In this document: piece after piece, positions 62,867-64,000 of the stretch
Position numbering within the stretch: position 1 is the first letter of the stretch
Layout: each line of letters begins with the position of its first letter
Origin: Pseudokineococcus marinus
Lineage (GTDB): Bacteria; Actinomycetota; Actinomycetes; Actinomycetales; Quadrisphaeraceae
Direction of reading: 5' to 3'
DNA: 64,000 nt
Assembly (NCBI RefSeq): GCF_037482405.1
Contig: NZ_JBBHZZ010000008.1
Span: 1 to 64,000 of the forward strand
Notes under the pieces: model-generated
The model's database searches: none
What the model was told of the DNA's origin: nothing
What the model saw: the letters and a program-made list of their open reading frames with translations, nothing else
Program-made: the position numbers and the translations under genes

Positions 62867-62954
62867 GGAGGCGTCGCCTAGTGGTCTATGGCGCCCGCCT
62901 GCTAAGCGGGTTTGGGGTGATACCCCATCGCGGGTTCAAATCCCGCCGCCTCCG
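62867..62954 (+). tRNA. tRNA-Ser (GCU)
   Basis: 88 nt: GGAGGCG pairs with CGCCTCC, anticodon loop CTGCTAA gives GCT, long variable arm, T-arm GCGGGTTCAAATCCCGC. CCA not encoded. TACCCT (62854-62859) is 7 nt before the mature 5' end. Confidence 0.95.
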
Positions 62955-62961
62955 CAGTGAC

Positions 62962-62997
62962 CGAACGGCGCACGACCCGCGGGTCGTGCGCCGTTCG
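62962..62997 (+). terminator. Terminator after tRNA-Ser(GCU)
   Basis: A 36-bp perfect palindrome beginning CGAACGGCGCACGACCC, forming a stem of up to 16 pairs. Confidence 0.8.
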
Positions 62998-63040
62998 TCG
63001 TCCCGGGGGCCGCGCCACCCCCGCGGGCGGTGCGGGCGGG

Positions 63041-64000
63041 TCAGGACGCGCAGATGTCCTCGGACGCCGAGCGGGCCTCGATGGCGGTCGCCGGCTCGCT
63101 GCGGTCGGGCAGCGGCTGGTCGCCCAGCCGGTTGGGGACCTCGACGACGTCCGGCGCGCCGGGCCCGAGGGTCACGACGACCCGCCCCTGCAGGCTCGGG
63201 TCCTCGACGACGTTCGCGCCGGGGAAGGCCGCGGCCACCGTCTCGGCGGCGTCCTCCTCGCCCGTCGGGTAGGTCACGCGGACACCGGCGGGGGCGCCGG
63301 GCTCGGCGTTGCCGGCGACCGGGACGGTGAAGCCCTGCAGCTGGAGGTCGGCCTGCGCCTCACCGGCCCGGCCGCCCTCGCCCGTGCCGTTGTAGACCTC
63401 GACGGTGATGGAGCCGGGCGAGACGGTGAGCGGGGCGGGCGCGGGCGCCGGGTCGGCGGCCGCCTCGGCCTCCGGCGAGCCCGGGAGCGGGGCGTCCTCG
63501 CGGATGCTCGCCCAGAGGTCCTCCGCCTGCGGTGCCCACTGCAGGCGGTTGGGGTCGGGGGCGTAGGCCTCGAAGGGCACGGTGACGAAGGAGACGTCGT
63601 CGGGCCGCAGCCCCGACGCGCTCTGCGCGAGCCGCGTGAGGTCGCCGATGCTGTCGAGCCCGGGGTCGGTCGTCAGGGACGCGGTGGCGGCGTCGAGGAA
63701 GCGCACGAGGCGGTCGGGGCGCAGGAGGATCTGCGCGCTCGTCACCTCCTGGACCACGGAGGAGAGGAACTGCTGCTGGCGCCCGATGCGGCCGATGTCG
63801 CTGCCCTCGGTGCCCGGGACGTTGTAGCGGGCGCGCACGTAGGCGAGGGCCTGCTCGCCCGAGACCTCGCTCGTGCCCGCGGGCAGGTCGAGACCGCTCT
63901 TCGGGTCCTGCACCGCCTCGGGCAGGCAGACCTCGACGCCGCCGAGGGCGTCCACGACGTCCTGGAAGCCGTCGAAGTCGACGATCGCGAAGTGGTCGAT
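63041..64000 (-). CDS. LytR-CpsA-Psr family protein with LytR_C domain, 5' end outside the window
   Basis: The visible C-terminal 319 residues contain the end of the LCP catalytic domain (DHFAIVDFDGFQDVVDALGG, LAYVRARYNVPGTEGSDIGR, RQQQFLSSVV), a linker of Pro/Ala, and a LytR_C domain (ITVEVYNGTGEGGRAGEAQA). LCP enzymes transfer glycopolymers such as arabinogalactan-like or teichoic polymers to peptidoglycan. The Arg residues that bind the polyprenyl diphosphate (R in YVRARYN and DIGRIGRQQ) are present. The start lies beyond 64000. Confidence 0.92.
   Translation of the reverse strand: MDHFAIVDFDGFQDVVDALGGVEVCLPEAVQDPKSGLDLPAGTSEVSGEQALAYVRARYNVPGTEGSDIGRIGRQQQFLSSVVQEVTSAQILLRPDRLVRFLDAATASLTTDPGLDSIGDLTRLAQSASGLRPDDVSFVTVPFEAYAPDPNRLQWAPQAEDLWASIREDAPLPGSPEAEAAADPAPAPAPLTVSPGSITVEVYNGTGEGGRAGEAQADLQLQGFTVPVAGNAEPGAPAGVRVTYPTGEEDAAETVAAAFPGANVVEDPSLQGRVVVTLGPGAPDVVEVPNRLGDQPLPDRSEPATAIEARSASEDICAS

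Overview
This window comes from a chromosome of a very high-G+C actinomycete. The evidence is strong GC bias at third codon positions, many GTG starts, GTGA/ATGA gene overlaps, actinobacterial marker families (WhiB, LytR-CpsA-Psr, MocR, DUF222-HNH) and actinobacterial gene order. The order 2-9 kb (two ArsA-like ATPases, whiB, class A PBP, metallophosphoesterase) matches the mycobacterial Rv3679-Rv3683 neighbourhood. A methyl-accepting chemotaxis receptor behind a FliA-like promoter suggests a motile lineage; I cannot name the genus.

Layout: 0-9.3 kb, secreted 5'-nucleotidase, ArsA pair, WhiB4-type regulator, PBP, YqeY, metallophosphoesterase (its 3' end is disrupted by a duplicated 127-bp block next to an N, most likely an assembly join), tRNA-Pro. 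9.5-18.2 kb, asd-lysC, MCP, recR, dnaX, SRP RNA, tRNA-Ser; ybaB is missing from its usual place between dnaX and recR. 18.5-25 kb, small proteins, a MocR regulator divergent from a PPOX-family protein, two paralogous Ca2+/cation exchangers, tRNA-Ser. 25-29.7 kb, AlkZ-like winged-helix protein, tadA with its partner gene, upp, plsC, marR. 29.7-36.1 kb, acyl-CoA oxidase behind a three-half-site operator, YhgE/Pip membrane protein with a degenerate ABC ATPase, DUF2231 protein. 36.2-44.7 kb, lipoprotein, isochorismate synthase, DUF222-HNH protein, HAD phosphatase, 6-phosphogluconate dehydrogenase. 44.8-54.3 kb, GGDEF-EAL protein, SDR, Cys-module membrane protein, two aldo/keto reductases, Bcr/CflA MFS, NupC, STAS protein. 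54.4-60.5 kb, a cobalamin-type ECF uptake operon headed by a recognisable B12 riboswitch. 60.6-64 kb, tRNA-Arg, PEP carboxykinase, tRNA-Ser and a truncated LCP protein.

The most system-like locus is the riboswitch-controlled B12 operon: surface DUF4430 (transcobalamin-like) protein, EcfT, fused EcfAA', S-component and a translationally coupled ATP-grasp protein. EcfT seems to begin upstream of any canonical start codon.

Recurring regulatory architecture: at least thirteen protein genes have a TAnnnT-like -10 hexamer 6-8 nt before the start codon (leaderless mRNAs), and three tRNAs plus the SRP RNA have the same hexamer 7 nt before the mature 5' end. GC-rich minisatellites of 8-23 bp recur in intergenic regions. 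All functional statements are from reading the sequence and family knowledge; no searches were run.
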